Shown: positions 62,041 through 64,000 of the stretch, piece by piece
How the letters are laid out: every line of letters starts with the position of its first letter
Numbering within the stretch: position 1 is the stretch's first letter
From: CAWJLS01 sp963843755
GTDB lineage: Bacteria; Acidobacteriota; Thermoanaerobaculia; Multivoradales; DATKCC01
NCBI GenBank assembly: GCA_963843755.1
Contig: CAWJLS010000006.1
Location: 1-64,000, forward strand
DNA length: 64,000 nucleotides
Reading direction: 5' to 3'
Translations under genes and position numbers: made by a program
The notes under the pieces: model-generated
Told to the model about the DNA's origin: nothing
Database searches by the model: none
Seen by the model: the letters and a program-made list of their open reading frames with translations, nothing else

Positions 62041-63588
62041 TCACCTAGAAGAGAGCCATTCTCGCACTTCTCGGAGCTTCCGGTGAACCATCGCCAGTTC
62101 CGGCACCCGGAGCACCTCGAGCACTACGGCGTACGTGACTCCCCCCGCCAGCAGCGGCAAGACCAGCCTCGAGGACGGCACGAGACGCACCACCGCGCCG
62201 AGGACCCCCGCCATGGCGGCCGCTGCGACGACGATCTTCGCGACCCGCGGACCGAGCTCCCGCCAGACTCCTTCGGGGAGGCTCGGTGAGAGCAGGGCGA
62301 CGAGGACGACGACACTCGCGGACAGACCGATGCCGGTTGCGAGGGCGACGCCGTCGACGCCGAAGCGCCCCACGAGCGCTGCGGTCGATGCGATCTGGAC
62401 CACGATCCCAGTGCCGACCGCAACCAGGGAGCGAGCCCCTCGATGGTGAGCGTAAAGGACCTGCAAACACAGGGCAAGGAGGCTCGACGCCAGCAGCGTC
62501 AAAGCGTACCAGCGCAAGAGGCGCGCCGTGGCGGCACTGTCGGCCGCGCCGAAAGCACCGTGCTGCAACAGCGTGGCGATCACCGGCTCGGGCAGGATCA
62601 CGAACACCGCAACGAAAGGGCAAACGCCCAGAAGCAGCAGCGAGAGACTCTGGGCGAAGGAGCCCGTCAGCCCCTCCGACTCGCCGCGCGCCACCTGGCG
62701 GGAGAACAGCGGCAGGTAAACCGTCGTGATGGCGTTGGCGACGATCAACATCGGGGCCGTACCGATCCTGTAGGCGTAGTTCAGATATGCCAGGGCGCCG
62801 ACGGGAAGCCAGGACGCGAACTGGCGCTCGACCAGGAATCGGCCGTAGAGGAGAACCTGCGACAGCACGACCGGCAGAATCATCCGCCAGAGGTAGCCCA
62901 CGTGGGGCGTGGAGAGCGCGAACGCCGGACGGTACTGGACCCCCACGCGTCGGCTCGCCGCGAGCATCAGCCCGACCTGGACAGCGGCGCCGGCGGTCCA
63001 GCCGAGTGCCACCGCGGCGACGCCCAGTCGCCGGGACAGCGCGAGCGCCAGCAACACGATCGTCAGGTTCGTCACCAGGGCACGGGCGCTGGGGAGCGCG
63101 AAGCGGCCGCGGAAGTTGAAATAAGCGCCGAGCAGCGCCGCGATCGTGACCAGAACGATCACCGGCACCATGATCCGGAGGAGGCGCCCCGCCAGGCTCT
63201 CCACCCCGGCGTCGAGGCCGGGCGCGACGAGCCGGACGAGAAGCCGCGGCACCAAGGCCCCCAGAAGCGAAAGCGCCAGGGTTGCCAGCAGCAACCAGTT
63301 GGCGAGCACGCTGATCGCCCGGACCCCCTCCTCAGGCAGCCGGTCCTCACCGCGGGAGAGGTAAGTCAGCCCCGGGAGAAATCCAGAGCTGACGGCGCCG
63401 GCGGTGACCAGCGTCAGGATCAGGTCGGGTACCGTGCGCGCGGCGACGAGCGCATCGACCTCGGAGCCGGCACCGAAGAGCGGTGCCACGATCAGATCTC
63501 GAACCAGACCGCCGATGCGGCCGAGCAAAAGCATGACGACGACCACGGCCGCCGATTCGACGGCAGCGCGCCGTGCGGGAGAACGCAT
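62041..63588 (-). CDS. MurJ/MviN-type lipid-linked oligosaccharide flippase
   Basis: A 515-residue member of the MOP flippase family with about fourteen helices; the N-terminal VVVMLLLGRIGGLVRDLIVAPLFG matches the MurJ/MviN pattern of a glycine-rich first helix with the RD pair. MurJ flips lipid II, but in a polysaccharide locus such proteins often serve as Wzx-type flippases. No peptidoglycan genes adjoin it, so the second role is more likely, by context. Start at ATG 63588 is preferred; TTG 63621 has GAGG upstream and is a good alternative. It is divergent from the last sulfotransferase gene. Confidence 0.85.
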   Translation of the reverse strand: MRSPARRAAVESAAVVVVMLLLGRIGGLVRDLIVAPLFGAGSEVDALVAARTVPDLILTLVTAGAVSSGFLPGLTYLSRGEDRLPEEGVRAISVLANWLLLATLALSLLGALVPRLLVRLVAPGLDAGVESLAGRLLRIMVPVIVLVTIAALLGAYFNFRGRFALPSARALVTNLTIVLLALALSRRLGVAAVALGWTAGAAVQVGLMLAASRRVGVQYRPAFALSTPHVGYLWRMILPVVLSQVLLYGRFLVERQFASWLPVGALAYLNYAYRIGTAPMLIVANAITTVYLPLFSRQVARGESEGLTGSFAQSLSLLLLGVCPFVAVFVILPEPVIATLLQHGAFGAADSAATARLLRWYALTLLASSLLALCLQVLYAHHRGARSLVAVGTGIVVQIASTAALVGRFGVDGVALATGIGLSASVVVLVALLSPSLPEGVWRELGPRVAKIVVAAAAMAGVLGAVVRLVPSSRLVLPLLAGGVTYAVVLEVLRVPELAMVHRKLREVREWLSSR

Positions 63589-63610
63589 TCCGGGGGCGCC
63601 GGACGGGTCG

Positions 63611-63639
63611 TTGGTAGCCAATCTCGAGCCTCGTATACT
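63611..63639 (+). promoter_or_regulatory. Candidate sigma-70 promoter of the last sulfotransferase gene
   Basis: TTGGTA (63611-63616, four of six matches), a 17-base spacer and TATACT (63634-63639, five of six) point rightward toward the gene at 63693. It overlaps the leader of the divergent flippase gene. Confidence 0.5.
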
Positions 63640-63692
63640 ACGTGGGCTTCCGCTCGCCGGCTCGGCCGATCTCTTCTCGGCTCCCGGCATCG

Positions 63693-64000
63693 ATGAACGC
63701 AGAGCGCCGAGTGCAAGCTCGTCCGCGCTCGCCGCCAACCCCTGGAGCCCCTCCGTTGAGCCACCAGCCGATCGTCATCATCGGGGCCCCCCGTTCGGGG
63801 ACCAACATGCTTCGGGACGTGGTTACCCGACTGCCGGGATTCGGAACATGGCCGTGCGACGAGATCAACTATATCTGGCGTCATGGCAACGCTCGCTTCC
63901 CCACCGACGAGCTGGGCCCCGCCCACGCGACGCCTGAGGTCACGCGGTTCATTCGCGAAGCGTTCGAGGCTCTGGCACGGGCTCGCAGGCTTGATCGGGT
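63693..64000 (+). CDS. Sulfotransferase-family protein, 5' part
   Basis: The window ends inside this gene; 102 codons are present. The P-loop IVIIGAPRSGTNMLRDVV identifies a sulfotransferase-type PAPS-binding start like the two others in the locus. Start is ATG 63693; a TTG at 63756 just before the core is the alternative. The segment after the loop (WPCDEINYIWRHGNARFP) resembles glycan sulfotransferases that read a hydrophobic acceptor pocket, but the remainder is missing. It is driven by the candidate promoter just upstream. Confidence 0.8.
   Translation, partial: MNAERRVQARPRSPPTPGAPPLSHQPIVIIGAPRSGTNMLRDVVTRLPGFGTWPCDEINYIWRHGNARFPTDELGPAHATPEVTRFIREAFEALARARRLDR

Overview
The window is about 64 kb of very GC-rich DNA with tightly packed genes, many GTG starts and many 1-8 bp gene overlaps. 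The gene mix suggests a Gram-negative, probably soil or sediment, member of the Acidobacteriota (Thermoanaerobaculia-like). Supporting it are the MtrB/multiheme pair, large Asp-box 'sortilin-like' proteins, abundant FtsX-type permeases and a long sulfotransferase-rich polysaccharide locus. This assignment is an inference from gene content; no rRNA or phylogenetic marker was compared.

Region 1 (1-12 kb) is mainly redox metabolism. The end of a multiheme c-type cytochrome is followed by an MtrB-like outer-membrane barrel. Next come three genes matching the 2Fe-2S, molybdopterin and FAD/4Fe-4S subunits of 4-hydroxybenzoyl-CoA reductase (hcrC, hcrA, hcrB), with an unknown secreted protein between hcrC and hcrA. 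aceK (isocitrate dehydrogenase kinase/phosphatase) follows on the other strand, then a secreted unknown protein and a family-5 solute-binding protein without a signal peptide.

Region 2 (12-21.4 kb, minus strand) reads as one iron-uptake operon. From its promoter and a perfect Fur box the order is: Fur-type repressor, FTR1 permease fused to a DUF2318 metal-binding tail, two FtsX-like permeases, a MacB/LolD-type ATPase, the flavin transferase ApbE, a coiled-coil porin, an FMN-binding protein carrying the ApbE target motif, and a cytochrome-b-like membrane protein. Together they could form a flavinylated periplasmic iron reduction and import system.

Region 3 (21.4-39.6 kb) is more ordinary: argG-argH, a secreted alpha/beta hydrolase and a large Asp-box beta-propeller protein, a MacAB-like efflux operon (two permeases, ATPase, adaptor), a small GNAT protein, a membrane-anchored SpoIIE phosphatase, a threonine dehydratase and uppS. 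The ATPase, the adaptor and the dehydratase each carry apparent frameshifts, so either the assembly has indel errors here or these genes are decaying.

Region 4 (39.4-64 kb) is a cell-surface polysaccharide locus. It holds a multi-spanning glycosyltransferase, three GT4 and two GT2 enzymes, a Wzm/Wzt-type ABC exporter, two O-antigen ligase/polymerase proteins, a Wzz-type chain-length protein, a MurJ/Wzx-type flippase, three sulfotransferases (the last cut by the window edge) and an alkaline-phosphatase-fold lipoprotein. It also encodes a secreted beta-helix protein and a secreted protein ending in a phage-type S74 intramolecular chaperone.

Between genes, three copies of a GC-rich palindromic element (about 4.06, 14.9 and 30.0 kb) share stems and flanks. 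I found no rRNA, tRNA, CRISPR array or insertion sequence.
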